Assembly (NCBI RefSeq): GCF_949987535.1 | Contig: NC_080074.1 | Location: 23,457,268-23,521,267, forward strand | Direction: 5' to 3' | DNA length: 64,000 nt | DNA from: Balaenoptera acutorostrata | Taxonomy: Eukaryota > Chordata > Mammalia > Artiodactyla > Balaenopteridae | Part shown: piece by piece, positions 1-12,653 of the stretch | Position numbering within the stretch: position 1 is the first letter of the stretch | How the letters are laid out: the number at the start of each line of letters is the position of its first letter | Made by a program: the position numbers and the translations under genes | The notes under the pieces: generated by a model | What the model was told of the DNA's origin: nothing | The model's input: only the letters and a program-made list of their open reading frames with translations | Database searches by the model: none

Positions 1-510
1 TCATATCAGTAAGTTTGCCTTGATCTACCATTATATTCCTTCTCTTTTAGTTATTGCTACTTATCAAATTACTCCAAAATTTAGGGACATAAAACAACAA
101 ATACTATTATATTTTCTGAGGGTCAGGAATCTGGATGTGGCTGAACTACATGGCCTGACTCAGGGACTGTCATAAGGTTGAAGGCAAGCTGTTGGCTGGG
201 ACTGTGGTCTCTAAAGACTTGACTGGGGCTAGAGGATCTGCTTTCAGGGTCGCAAACTTGGCGACTGGCAGAATGCTGCAATTCCTTGTTGTGTGGCCCT
301 CTCCATAGGGCTACTCATGACATGGCTTCCCCAGAGTAATTCAAGAAAGAAAGAGCAACCAGGACAGAAGTTGCAGTGTCCTTTATAACCTAATCTCAGA
401 AGTGACACACCATCACTTCTGTATTTTACTGGTCATGCAGACGAATCCTGATACAATGTAGGAAGGGAGGTGGAGATCATTGGGGCCATCCTAGAGGCTG
501 ACTACTATAC
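1..510. repeat. Ancient mammalian interspersed repeat, family not settled
   Basis: Contains phrases shared by a common old mammalian repeat (AACAACAAATA, TGAGGGTCAGGAATC, CCTAATCTCAGAAGTGACA, GGGGCCATCCTAGAGGCTG). Heavily decayed. The adjacent 511-802 is unassigned. Confidence 0.4.
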
Positions 511-812
511 ATCCAACCAAACATTCTTAGCCTCCGTCCCCATGTGTGTTGCCCAGGTTTCTCTTAATATAAATCTTGCACACTTTTTATCTTACCTTCT
601 AGGGTTTCCTGCAATGGGGTCTAGAAGCAATGGGAGGTATTGACAACTGGTTCTGAGAAGGATCAGCACACCCTACAAGGCAACTACCTCAGGGGGAGGA
701 AGAGCTATTTCTACTAGCAATAGAGGCTCAGCAGAACTTAGGGGTTCATGATCCCAGTGTCATCTGAATCTTCCCATGTGTTCCCATCCACACTGCTCAA
801 AAAAAAAGCCCT

Positions 813-1114
813 GGGCTTCCCTGGTGGCGCAGTGGTTGAGAGTCCGCCTGCCAATGCAGGGGACACGGCTTCGAGCCCTGGTCTGGGAAGATCCCACATG
901 CCGCGGAGCGACTAGGCCCGTGAGCCACAATTGCTGAGCCTGCGCGTCTGGAGCCTGTGCTCCGCAACGGGAGAGGCCACGACAGTGAGAGGCCCGCGCA
1001 CCGCGATGAAGAGTGGTCCCCACTTGCCGCAACTAGAGAAAGCCCTCGCACAGAAACGAAGACCCAACACAGCCATAGATAAATAAATAAATAAATAATT
1101 TTTTTTTTTTTTTT
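813..1114 (+). mobile_element. CHR-type SINE (cetartiodactyl, tRNA-derived), full length
   Basis: Head GGGCTTCCCTGGTGGCGCAG with A/B-box-like tRNA region (GGTTGAG..., GGTTCGAGCC is altered to GCTTCGAGCC here). Ends in an (AAAT)n tail and T run. Target duplication aaaaagccct at 803-812 and 1115-1124. Confidence 0.92.
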
Positions 1115-1124
1115 AAAAAGCCCT

Positions 1125-3050
1125 TATGTTAACACGAGGCCTGTAAGATGGGGAATTCAATTGCATTGTAATTCAGGATTCGATTTTGGGTTTAGTTTTT
1201 AGAAATTACAGCCTTGTACATATAGGAAGGCAGTCATTTAGGTTTTCTGGTCCCTTATCTCATCTTGAACTGAGAGTTTAAAACCCTAAGCTCATCATTT
1301 CCTTCCCCTACGTATCCAACATAATTAGGAAAAAAACAGCCAACCCCACTGTAGTCCTTATTTTCACTTAAATATTTTGTGGAAGCATCTACTTGGTCAC
1401 CTAAAGCCTTGCCTTCTTTAGCCATTTGATTACTGGTATCCACAGGCCATAATTTAAGAAATTTTTTTTTGCTAATGCATGCCATGGACAACCAGTGTCA
1501 CCATTATCATTGACAGCTGGTCACCAATGCCTTTAAATCCAATCAGACCAGATAACCCAGAACAAATTCAGAGAAACCCATTGTCAAGGTTTTGTTCTCC
1601 TGGAATTACTTCCAATACCACTGTCTGTATCAGAGTTTGATCAGAGAAGCATAGCCACAGTGAGTCATATGGAATAAAAGATTTATTGTAGGGGTTAGAC
1701 CTTATGAGACTGTAGGAGCTGGAGAAGAATTTGCCTGTGTCTGGGGCTGCACCTGAAATTACTGTAAATCAATAGGACTTACAGTCAGGTAGGAAAGCTG
1801 AACATGAAGTGGGGGTGAGCAGGGACAAACTGGAACCCACAGAGTCAAACTAGACCGTGAGTCTGTCTCATCACCCACAATGCTGGTCCCTGCAGGAGTC
1901 ATGGTGCAGGTGCTTATGAGAGCCACAATGCCGCTATGCATCTGGCCCAGGACTCAGAGAAACCGAAGAAGATCCAGGAGTTCTGAAAAAGCTTCACACC
2001 TGGCCTCTGCCCCGATTTAAGGTGAGCCAGCACATCAGCAAAATGAGCGTGAGCTGCCACAGCACCTCATGTCCTACACTGACCTTCAGAGTATAATGAC
2101 TGCTGCTTCACTTCTGCCTTTGCACAAATTTCCTTTGTGACCAATCCTAACCCAGACCCATATTTAGGAGATAAACAGTTAAACTTTGAGACGCTAGAGA
2201 GATAGAACATTCAAGGGGAACTTTGCCATGGGCATTTGAAAAACTTAGAGCTAGAAGTCAAGTTTGCCCTTGTAGATTTGACAATTATCTCTGTCATGGA
2301 GAATCACAAGAAAATCCTTAAATAATTCCTAGCACAGTCATGTAATAGAAGGATATCAAAAATTATGTGAGGGAGACTAAAGTCCGTTTTCATATCTGCC
2401 CTGAGGAAAAAAGAGTAACATCCACTTATTTATTGTCTTTTTTGATTAGAAATCTTGCTTTTTATTTTTGGGGTGGTTTGTTGTTGTTGTTGTTTTGTTT
2501 TTGTATGACTTCATAAATAGAGTAGGGAGAAATTTGTCTCTTTGTATCGGAAATGAAATAAAATGGACTTCACAGTTGGGGCTTTAGTTTCCATTCTGGA
2601 AAGTTTTAAAATCCCCATTCTTTGGAAAGGTATGCTAGGTTGAGCCTAGAGTACCTTGTCTGTAAGACTGGTGATCTCTTTACCATAGTGTACCCCGAGA
2701 GAGCAGAGCCAGCTCTGAGGCCCAGCCTCAGACTCTTAAACTCACCCATGTTTGTGCATGGAGCTGAAAACAGTGAAAGTTATATCTGTATATTCAGAGA
2801 CATTGTATTTTATAGGAAATAAAAAGGCAGGTGAATCCTTTTACCCAGTCTTTATCTCTTGATATCTTGAAATTTCTTTCTTTCTGCCATTAAAATCATA
2901 AAATATGCTTTGGCCCAGAGAGGAGAGCCATACCTCGATATGGCAGAACCTAAAAGAGTCCACGTGGAAGGAGCACATCTATGTGGCACTTTAGTCACTC
3001 AATGGCTACAATTCATCACCTGGACAGATTTTAAGTGAGGCCCTGTCATC
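1125..3050. other. Intergenic stretch, no gene seen
   Basis: 1600-2230 has the feel of an old LTR or DNA-element relic (a decayed ...GATTTATTGTAGGGGTTAG... phrase) but I cannot name it. The rest is unassigned AT-rich sequence. Confidence 0.4.
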
Positions 3051-3054
3051 ATAA

Positions 3055-3235
3055 GTTAGAGGTTCCCAAATCTGTTTTCTCATCAAAGCACCTGGGGAGC
3101 TTTTTAAGCACAGATGTTGTCAGACCTCAAAAGAGTCTATTGAGTCTGATGAGGAGTTCTAGAAGCTGCCATTTTTTTTTAAAGATCCCCAGGTGATTCT
3201 TAAAATAGCCAGTTTTAGGGACTGATGATCTAAGG
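3055..3235 (+). mobile_element. MER5-like hAT-Charlie fragment
   Basis: Decayed copy with the typical phrases GGTTCCCAAA, AGCACCTGGGGAGCTTTTTAA and CCCCAGGTGATTCTTA. Short non-autonomous DNA transposon, non-coding. Sequence from 3236 to 4360 is unassigned. Confidence 0.5.
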
Positions 3236-4364
3236 AATTCAAAGATAGGCGTGAGCCTGTGGAACGGGCCTGACCCAACACTGACAGCATCCTGAATTAC
3301 CTGGTTTGCCACGGATATGAAGTGCTCACTTACTAGAAAGGAATCCCTGCTGATCAGGTTTGCTTCAAACTGACTGTTCACCTTGTTCTTCCACATTCAG
3401 GAGCAAGGTGCAAGGCTGCGGTGCCCACCATCAGCAACCCATACAAACTGGGGCAAATTCTTAACAGAAATATGAAAGGGGACAGGAGAATATCAGCTGC
3501 TTAAAGATGGTAACAGCCACAGACTTGGTAACATACAGGAAATTTGAGGGAGAAATGTATATACCTGAAGAATAGCAAATATGAAAAATAATGAATATAA
3601 AATGGACTAAGCCTTACTAAAAGGAGGAGAAATAGTTTCATTCATCCTTAGATGGGACAGAATATACCTAACACCTAAATTTCTGTTTATACGCTGGGTT
3701 ATTATGAACTGAAATGTATAGTAATTTTATCACAATTCAAACCTCATGCCACTTATGATCTTTTTGCTGTAGCTACTCAGAGGCCTTCTCACAAATGAGT
3801 CCAATGTAACTGCAGTCAGCGCTAAATGAAGTTAAAATTTGCAAACATAATGAAACCTCAGGAAAAATTCTCAAATTCTGCTATTATATCTCTAAACCTG
3901 GAAGATAGTCAATTGGGAAGGAATAACTTTAGGGAATCAAACATATTTTTAGAGAGCAGTAGCCTCAAATGTTAGTGGAATTTAACTGACTGATTTTATT
4001 CTTCTGAGAGAAACTGAATATTGCTAACTATTACACAATTACAGTTAACGTACATAACACTAGCAGTTACTTAAATTTTCTGTAATTTGTGCTGCTTTGA
4101 AATTTTGTGGAAAAGAAACTATTTTTTCCCTCTTTTGATTTCAAGAATTTCAACTTTGAAAAATATTTAAATCATCCATCATTTAAATTACAAAATAGGA
4201 GAGAATAAAAATCAACGTAGAGTTTTGTCAGCTAATCTCACCCACAGCAGTTTATGGGTCAGAATAACTTGTTCCTGGGTGTTTGAATGATCAAATTAGA
4301 TGTCTGAATTAAATGAACATTATTATTATTATTATTTAAGTGGTACGGCTGAAGCTGAGGAATC

Positions 4365-4653
4365 TTTTTTTTTTTTTTTTAATTTATTTTTGGCTGTGTT
4401 GGGTCTTCGTTTCTGTGCGAGGGCTTTCTCTAGTTGCGGCGAGCGGGGGCCACTCTTCATCGCGGTGCGCGGGCCTCTCACTATCGCGGCCTCTCTTGTT
4501 GCGGAGCAGAGGCTCCAGACACGCAGGGGCAGTAGTTGCGGCTCATGGGCCCAGTTGCTCCGCGGCATGTGGGATCTTCCCAGACCAGGGCTCGAACCCG
4601 CATCCCCTGCATTGGCAGGCAGATTCTCAACCACTGCGCCACCAGGGAAGCCC
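4365..4653 (-). mobile_element. CHR-type SINE
   Basis: Reverse-oriented copy: tail T run at left, then GGCTGTGTTGGGTCTTCG, ending with the complement of the head (CCACCAGGGAAGCCC). Open frames of 109-149 codons across it on both strands are artefacts of the young, undecayed SINE sequence. Confidence 0.92.
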
Positions 4654-5640
4654 CTACCATCCAATCTAAATATCCTATCTAAATATCCCAATAATGTCAT
4701 TTATAGCAAAAAGCAAATCAAAACAAACCAAGAATACCTTTTCTTCTAGTCCAGTATCCAGTCCAGGAGCATGTTACATTTAATTCTCATGTCACTTTAA
4801 GTTTCTTCAATCTGGAACAGTTCTTCTATCTTTCTTTGTCATTCATGCCCTTGGCATTTTAAGAGTACAAGACAGTTATTTTGGAGAATGTTACTTGAAT
4901 TGGGCATCTCTGATGTTTTCTCATGATTAGATGCAGAGTATGCATTTAGGGCAAAAATATCATAGGAATGATTTCTTGTTCTTTTCGTATCATATCAGAA
5001 GGCACATGATGTTGATTTGTCTTATTACTGATGAGGGGAACTTTGATCACTTGATCAAGGTGGCATCTGCCCAGTTTCTTCATTGTAAAGTTACTATTTT
5101 TATATGTAGTTAATATGTAATTTGTGGGGAGATACTTTGAGACTACCTAAGTATTCTGTTTTTCAACAAACTTTCACCTACTGATTTTCACATTTGTCAG
5201 TGATTGTTGCCTGAATCAATTACCATTGTGATAATTGCCAAATAGTGATTTTCTAACTCCATCAGTCCTACATTTATTCTTCTGTGAGGAAGTGCTTTCC
5301 TTTCTCCTCTTATTTAGTTCATTCTTCATTTATTTGTATCAGTATGGACTAATGGATTCCTGCTTTATTCAATGAATTATCTAATACTAACATTATTTCT
5401 TTTGATGCTTATATTGTCCCAGATTTGGCCAGTGTGAACCCCTTTAAACTGATCTTGTATTCTTTCTACAAGTCACCATCATTTTTTGAGCACTTTGTTA
5501 CTTTCTGGTACAGCAAGATGTTCAAGGCTCACCTTATACATTTTCTGCCCCAGCCCTGGAATCAGCCATTTCTCCAAAGAGCTTTGGGTCTGTTTAGAAG
5601 AGAATAGCATTTAGAACCAAGATCTGGGAGCAAAATATGG
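4654..5640. repeat. Old L1 3'-region fragment, copy A
   Basis: Shares long colinear similarity with 6850-8640: for example TTTGTGGGGAGATACTTT, TTTGATCACTTG and GTAAAGTTA(C/T)TATTTTT in the same order. The wording matches a common eutherian L1M-class element. No open frame. Confidence 0.65.
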
Positions 5641-6849
5641 ATAACAATGCTATGTGTTATTGCTTCTAGGTTTTCTCAGTATATATACATACATACATAC
5701 ATATATACACATTTGTATCAATCCATTTATCTGTCATTGATTATATCCTCTTTTAAAAACAATGAGTGCACACAAATACTTCCAATTCTAAATCAGAATT
5801 CCCCAGAATTCATTCTAGCCTTTTTTTTTTTTTTTTCCTTTCCACATTTGTAACTCCCTTCTCTGGTTTTCATTACCTTCAATATATTGTCTCTTATTTG
5901 CTTATTCCTTCTGGTTATATCCAGCTTCCCAATCCTGCTGGCTGTCTCCCTGTCATAAACCTTACAGAGCCCACTGGCCCTGGTTGCCTGAAATGAAGAA
6001 TAGAAACCAATAAATTAAAGAAAAGAAACCAACCAATGTTTTTTAAAGAAAAGAAAAATAGAAGGAGAAGAGGAAGAGGAATGGAAAACAGCTATGGCTA
6101 TCATTATTAACAAATTAACTCCAAATCTTAACAGTGTAACTCAATAAAAGTTTACTTCTTGCTTCTGTAAAGTTTAATGCTGATTGAGTGGTTCTCCAGG
6201 GAGCTCTCCTCCAAGTGGTGACTCAGGGATCAAAGGTGTTTTAATCTTATGGCTCTGCCATCTCAACACATGACTGCTACAGGTTTGGCCAAAAGATAAG
6301 ATGCAACAAGGAAAAGTCACACCCTCTCTCAGCTGCCTCAGAGTGAAAGTAAAACATCATTTCTGCTCATGTTGCTTGATTGAGCATTAATCTCATGACA
6401 GCACCCAGATGTATAGGACTGAGAAAGGTAAGAACATATGGATATGCAGGGACTCATTCAAGGATGAGTCCCTAGTCTCATCTGCACGCAATGTAGACAC
6501 ATTTGCATAGATTCTATCTGTACTTAGATAACAATGTAACTTCCTGATGAACATTCTTGGAGAATAACAGTGAGGTTGACCAGGATAAAAATGAGTAAAC
6601 TTATATGTAGCCCTTAGATATACACTGTTAAATGCAGCAGTCATCTATAAAAAAAGATTTCAGTTTTGGATTAGTTGATTTAAAGATACTTTTTCTAGCA
6701 ATAGTTAGTAGTTAGCAGGGTCATGTCTCTATAATAGTCACTTCTAGTCCAAAGGCTAACGTGCTCTTTCTTGGTGGCCCTTGTAAGCATTTGGATTGTT
6801 AGTAAGTGTTCATTAAATAACTGCAGTACAAGGTATAGCTCTGTGTTTC
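5641..6849. other. Intergenic stretch with short simple repeats
   Basis: Includes a (CATA)n patch at about 5685-5710, a T run at 5820-5836 and, at 6100-6390, an old repeat similar in style to 1-510. No gene seen. Confidence 0.4.
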
Positions 6850-7786
6850 CTTCTTTAATTATAATTATTTTAAAATTTGAAATAATTTCAAATTTACAGA
6901 AAATATGGAAGAATAGTACAACGATGTACTTCATCTAGATTTACCAGTTTTTAACATTTTGCCACAATTGCTTTAATAGATTCTTTTTTGTCCATCCATC
7001 AGTCCATCTTTATAATTTGAACCATTTGAGAGTAAGTTGCAGACTTATACTGTTTTACCCCTAAGTACTTCAGAGTGCATTTCTTAAGAAGAAGCACTAT
7101 TTTCTTACACAATCACAGTAAAATTATCAAAATCAGGAAATTTAACTTTGATAATATAATATACAATACACATTCAAAATCTGCCAATTATGCCAATTGT
7201 GTCCTTTATAATAATGCCTATTTTCTGGTCCACATCTGATCCAAGATGACATGTTGCATTTAGGGGTCATGTCTCTTTAGCTCCCTTTGCTCTATAAGTT
7301 TCTCAGTATTTCTTAGTCTTTCACGACATGAACAGTTTTAAAGAGTACAGGTCAGCTATTTTGTAAAATTTCCCTCTCTGATGTTTCCTCATGATTAAAG
7401 TTGTGCATTTAGGGAAGGAAGGAAGGGAGGCAGGCCATGTAAGTGATGTATTCTCCTCAGTGCCCTGCTTTGGGAGGCATTTGTGGTTGATTTGTACCAT
7501 TACTGGTGAGATTACCTTTGATCACTTGGTTTAAGGTAGTGTCCTTCAAGCTTCTTCACTGTAAAGTTATTATTTTTCCCTTTGTAATTCATAAGCAATT
7601 TGTGGGGAGATACTTTTGAGACTATGTCAATAGCCTGTTTCTGAAAAATCTCACACCCTTCATTTTCACATCCATTGATGATTCTTGCCTGAGTGACTAC
7701 TATGATGGTTGAAAATGGTAATTTTCTAAATCCTTGTTCCTTCTACATTTTTTTAGTTGCCCATTCTACTTTAAGAATGACCTTCC

Positions 7787-8011
7787 GGTGCTTCCCTGGT
7801 GGCGCAGTGGTTGAGAATCTGCCTGCCAATGCAGGAGACACGGGTTCGAGCCCTGGTCTGGGAAGATCCCACATGCCACGGAGCAACTGGGCCCGTGAGC
7901 CACAACTACTGAGCCTGCGCGTCTGGAGCCCGTGCTCCGCGACAAAAGAGGCCGCGATAGTGAGAGGCCCGCGCACCGCGATGAAGAGTGGCCCCCGCTT
8001 GCCATAAATAA
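7787..8011 (+). mobile_element. CHR-type SINE, internally deleted
   Basis: Normal head and body, but the segment from GCAACTAGAG to CACAGCC is missing, so the body runs straight into CATAAATAAAA. Target duplication aagaatgaccttcc at 7773-7786 and 8012-8025. Confidence 0.92.
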
Positions 8012-8030
8012 AAGAATGACCTTCCCTTTT

Positions 8031-8331
8031 TTTTTTTTTAAATATTTATTTATTTATTTATTTATTTATGGCTGTGTTGGGTCTTCGTTTCTGTGCGAGG
8101 GCTTTCTCTGGTTGTGGCAAGCGGGGGCCACTCTTCATCGCGGTGCGCGGGCCTCTCACTATCGTGGCCTCTCTTGTTGCGGAGCACAGGCTCCAGATGC
8201 GCAGGCTCAGTAATTGTGGCTCACGGGCCTAGTTGCTCCGTGGCATGTGGGATCCTCCCAGACCAGGGCTCGAACCCGTGTCCCCTGCATTGGCAGGCGG
8301 ATTCTCAACCACTGCGCCACCAGGGAAGCCC
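8031..8331 (-). mobile_element. CHR-type SINE at the same target as its neighbour
   Basis: Full-length reverse copy with a T-rich (TTTA)n tail at left. Target duplication gaccttccctttt at 8018-8030 and 8332-8344. Its left duplication overlaps the right duplication of the 7787 SINE. Confidence 0.93.
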
Positions 8332-8662
8332 GACCTTCCCTTTTAAAAAAAATTTACTGTCAGTATAGACTCTGGATTCTGGGTTATAATACATTACTGT
8401 TATTTTGATGTTCAAATTATCCCAGTGAAAGTCCCTTCAGGCTGACTTCTTGTTCTTTTAACATGTGCCATCACTTCCTGCGCATATCCTTGCTTTCCAA
8501 GGCAAGATATTCCTGGGTCATTTGTTTTCTTCATGCCCTAGTCTTCGAATCAGTCATTTCTCCATGAATCCCTGGTTCCTTTTACAGAGTAATAGTATTT
8601 AGGAACCTAGTCCTTTCTTGAAGAAGGGCTTACATCATTGAACCTACTTATTTTGGGCATTA

Positions 8663-9019
8663 TTTTTTTATAAATTTACTTATTTATTTACTTATTTTTG
8701 GCTGCGTTGGGTCTTCGTTGCTGCATGCAGGCTTTCTCTAGTTACAGCAAGCGGGGGCTACTCTTCGTTGCGGTGCGCGGGCTTCTCGTTGCGGTGGCTT
8801 CTCTTGTTGCAGAGCACGGGCTCTAGGCGCACGGGCTCAGTAGTTGTGGCTCGCAGGCTCAGTAGTTGTGGCTTGCAGGCTCTAGAGCGCGGGCTCAGTA
8901 GTTGTGGCGCACGGGCTTAGTTGCTCTGCGGCATGTGGGATCTTCCCGGACCAGGGATTGAACCCGTGTCCCCTGCATTGGCAGGCGGATTCTTAACCAC
9001 TGTGCCACCAGGGAAGCCC
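8663..9019 (-). mobile_element. CHR-type SINE, expanded form
   Basis: Reverse copy with several tandem GGCTCAGTAGTTGTGG modules in its middle, making it about 355 bp. Target duplication tatttTgggcatt / tatttCgggcatt at 8650-8662 and 9020-9032. Confidence 0.92.
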
Positions 9020-10020
9020 TATTTCGGGCATTTTAACTGCAGAAGTGAATTAGGTCCCATTTGCTCAGGCTGAGAAAGCATTTACCTCCTTTACATTTCT
9101 AGAAGATCCTAAGTTCTACAAAGATCTGTTTTGCTTATCAGTGGGTTCTCAGCACCTAGAGTGCCAGAGATGCATAGGAAAGTGTTCCATAAATATTTGC
9201 TGAATGGTTTACATGCTGCCAAAAGAAACCTACTTGAAATATGGTTCCAATTTTAAGTTCGAGGATCACTACAGAGCAGTTACATTCTTTGCATTCATTT
9301 GTTATGGCCACTTATGCTGCAGATTCATAGCTTAAAATAGTCTTATGTGTCCTACTCTTCACGTTGATGTTTTATATTGTATTAGAAACCTTTAGGAGCC
9401 AACGGTTTAGCCAAATTTTTCAGTGTCCCTTTCTCAAGACTGTCCTGTTTTCACAATTTTCTAAATAGCTAGGACGTGATTTCAGTAAATGTCATTCCTT
9501 TTTACTGAGACTGAAACAGTACTGACGTTCTATAAAGTCTGAGGTGTTAATTCAAAATGAATGGTTGAATATTTTATTATTTGGCACTACTAACAAATAA
9601 TCTGAATAACTCAGATTGCAAATTTGCAACAGAGGTAGAATTCAATCTTTGGTTTGAGAAACAAATCATACAGTTGGTGAATGTCGTTTGATCTTTTATT
9701 GACAGAAACCTAATAAACTCTTAGATCTGCTTTTTAAGGCACTGAAAGATTAGAAGATGAAAATTAGGAGAGGGTAGGCAGGAAGCTGTTACAAACAAGT
9801 CAATTGACAGCTAAAAGGAGGGACAGATAATAGATAATCAGAGGAAAAACTAGAAAAGAAAACCTCATAAACTGAAAATATACAGCTGGCTCCAGCCCCA
9901 CTTAGGATTAAACAACTTTACATGGTACCTGGTTACATATATCTTTGTTTATCACACACACAGCTAAAAGAGGGTGTAGAGAGAGTAAGAGAGCAAGAAT
10001 ACCTTAGCTTATCAAGACAT
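9020..10020. other. Intergenic stretch, no gene seen
   Basis: A possible L2 end (ATAAATATTTGCTGAATG) lies near 9190. Otherwise unassigned. Confidence 0.4.
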
Positions 10021-10560
10021 ATTGTCCTGACAATGTCCATCTATCAAAAATCACAAATGCATGTACTCTTTGGTCCAGTCATCTCACTTCTGGAAATTTA
10101 TCTCACACTTACAACACTTGTGCAAAACTATGTATGTACAAAAGGATTCATTGTGGCATTATTTATAACTACAACAGATTGGAAACAATGCAGTAAGTAC
10201 ACCAATAGGGTTAATAGGGTTAAAAAACAAATTATGGTATAGCTATACATGGAATACTTTGTAACTGTGGATAGATTGATAGATAAAACTGGACCCTTTT
10301 TTACTGATGTATAAAGATCTGCAAAATACTGTTAAATGAAAAAGTAAGACATATATAGAAAGACTATAGTACCATCTGTGTAATATTGTGTGTGTTTCTG
10401 TGTGTCTATGTAACATCTCTGGAAAGATATACACACAAAACCCAAGACTGGTTGCCTATGGGGTGGAGAACTGGATTACCCTGATGTTTCTGGATATTTC
10501 AGGATTTACTATGTGCAAGTTAATAAAGTAAAGGACTCCTGTTTTAATGAAAGAGTTATA
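10020..10560 (+). mobile_element. L1 3' fragment
   Basis: Decayed plus-strand L1 wording (CATTGTGGCATTATTTATAA, AACAAATTATGGTATAGC, ATGGAATACTTTG). 5'-truncated with no intact frame. 10561-11341 holds nothing I recognise. Confidence 0.6.
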
Positions 10561-11352
10561 TTGTCAATAGAAATTAAATTATCCTAAACTGATTTAAAAA
10601 CCTTGATAATCAAGTTATATTATATTGGAAATAAGCCCAAATTAAGGCCACTTATTTCCTATTTACTGATTTTCTATTACTCTACCTTCATGCTCATTTT
10701 AGTGTAGTGGTATGAACATTAGGATTGAAGCTGTATTGCATTTTCCATCCAGCATTCAATAGTAGCAACTCAACATTTGAACTGTTACTTTCAGGTGACC
10801 CACTACTTGGTTAAAGCTTTCTGATAGTAGGATATATTACAAACTACAGTGAGTTCCACAGTGACATCTAGTGTCCCTTTTTGGTAAAATTGTTTAGATT
10901 CTGGGATATTATTTCTGAGACAGCTTGTGGCCATATGACTAGGTACTATTTTTAAAGTCCTGAAGTAAAGAGTCTAACCAAAATCTGCTTATTAATACTT
11001 ATGATTTTTTAGATTACAGTGCAAAATGTGGTATTTTGGGGGTTTTTCGCTGTACATGTTTTAGCTGGATTAGAATTCACTACAGCAGTTGACACGGCAG
11101 TATAAAAATAGTTACGTTTGGTTGCTTTAAAAATTTACTGTAAATTTTACATAGTTTATAATGAGAAAAATTGGGAAATTTTGAATTCATCTGTAAATTT
11201 TAAAATTAAGAACTCTTCAAATCAAAGCTGCCTAACTCAAGGTATAATAGTATAAAATGGTATAGAAGGGACCTCTGTACACAAAACAAAAATTCTGTTT
11301 GTCGAATATTGGGAAATTAGAAGTCACCTGAGTGAAAATACCAGAGACATTC

Positions 11353-12653
11353 TTTTTTCAAAAATAAATTTATTTATTTATTTTTGGCTGCATGTCTTCG
11401 TTGTTGTGCGGGGTCTTTCTCTAGTTGTGGCGAGCGGGGGCTACTCTTCGTCACGGTGCGCGGGCTTCTCACCGAGGTGGCTTCTCTTGTTGCGGAGCAC
11501 AGGCTCTAGGCGTTCGGGCTTCAGTAGTTGTGGCACGAGGGCTCAGTAGCTGTGGTGCACTGGGCTTAGTTCCTCCGCTGCATGTGGGATCTTCCCGGAC
11601 CAGGGATCGAACCCGTGACCCCTGCATTGGCAGGAGGATTCTTTTTTTTTTTTTTTTTTTTTAAGGCAGGTAAGGGGAGCCAGAATCAAGTTGGACAGGA
11701 GGACTTGCGATGAGTGTAACACATCTGGGGCTGTGACCCCAGCATCTGGTTAGGGACAGAAATGAGGGGTAGGGAGAGAGCAGGAGATGGGAGCTCAAGC
11801 TCTGTGTGAGAATCAGGACCCTGGGCAGAGACACCTGGAGGTGGCACTCAGGGAGACATACTCCAACCTACTCCCAGCGGATAGCTCAGCCCTCGCCACA
11901 CGCGCGCTCACAACCACATGCATCTCCACATCTGATGTCACCCATACAAGTGGAACTATTCTTTCCATTTCTTATGGTTGGGTGTGTTCACCTGTGCACA
12001 GCCATGAATGTTTTAGGGTTGGACAGTGGAGGCAGCAGGATATAATTCTTCCCATGGATAGCTCTGGGTTCAGCTTCTCCTTGGACTGGCTGAGAAGAGA
12101 AGAAGCCAGGAGAAGAAGCTAGCCAGCCCCTAGTCGAAATCCAGCCTACAGGCTTGTTTTATTTGGCCTGCACCATGTTTTTAAAAAATTGTGCCCATAT
12201 TTAAATTTAGGGGGTTTTGCATAAAAATCTGGATTTCTAGGTTATTTTGACAAATGGGAAGACCTGGCACACCAAGCCTGCATCCCACATGGCACAGCTG
12301 GCTGAAGCAGAGTGGCAAGCACAGCCTCGGCTGGGCTCTCCAGGTCCCCACAGTCCTCGTTACCTGCTGGTGTAATTAATTGGCCTCTCCCCTTTGGGTC
12401 ACCTGCCTGGTCTTCATAGGTAGTTGTCTTGGTCTCTTTGGGCGGCTATAGCAAAATACCACAGATTGGGTAGTTGATATACAGCAGAAAGTTATTTCTC
12501 ACAGTTCTGGAGGCTGGAAGTCTGAGACCAGGTTTAGGTCTCCAGCCCTCTCTCGTGAGGGCCCTTTTCCAGGTTGCAGACTTCTCTCTGTGTCCTCACA
12601 CGGCAGAAAGGGCAGCAGGCAGATTCTTAATCACTGTGACACCAGGGAAGTCC
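11353..12653 (-). mobile_element. CHR-type SINE split by a ~0.97 kb insert
   Basis: Tail and body at 11353-11641 and head at about 12615-12653 (ATTCTTAATCACTGTGACAC, CAGGGAAGTCC). Target duplication cagagAcattc at 11342-11352 and cagagGcattc at 12655-12665 shows that both halves belong to one insertion. Confidence 0.8.
11642..12614 (-). mobile_element. Insert with poly(A)-like tail inside a SINE
   Basis: Begins with 21 T (a poly(A) tail if read on the minus strand) and ends at a repeat of the SINE target (ggcaggaggattctt at left, gcaggcagattctt at right). The inside is not SINE. It contains older repeat scraps at about 12140-12270 and 12430-12600 and otherwise unique sequence. I see no AATAAA next to the tail. 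Probably an L1-mediated copy of a non-coding transcript; origin unknown. Confidence 0.5.

Larger units (their letters stand above)
6850..8640. repeat. Old L1 3'-region fragment, copy B, split by two SINEs
   Basis: Paralogue of copy A at 4654-5640. Two CHR SINEs in opposite orientation (7787-8011 and 8031-8331) interrupt it. It resumes at 8345 with the same order of phrases as copy A. Confidence 0.65.

Noticed and set aside
4300..4749. Open frames of 109-149 codons on both strands
   Set aside because: They lie on a CHR SINE. The same translated phrases recur at every SINE in the window, so they are not genes.
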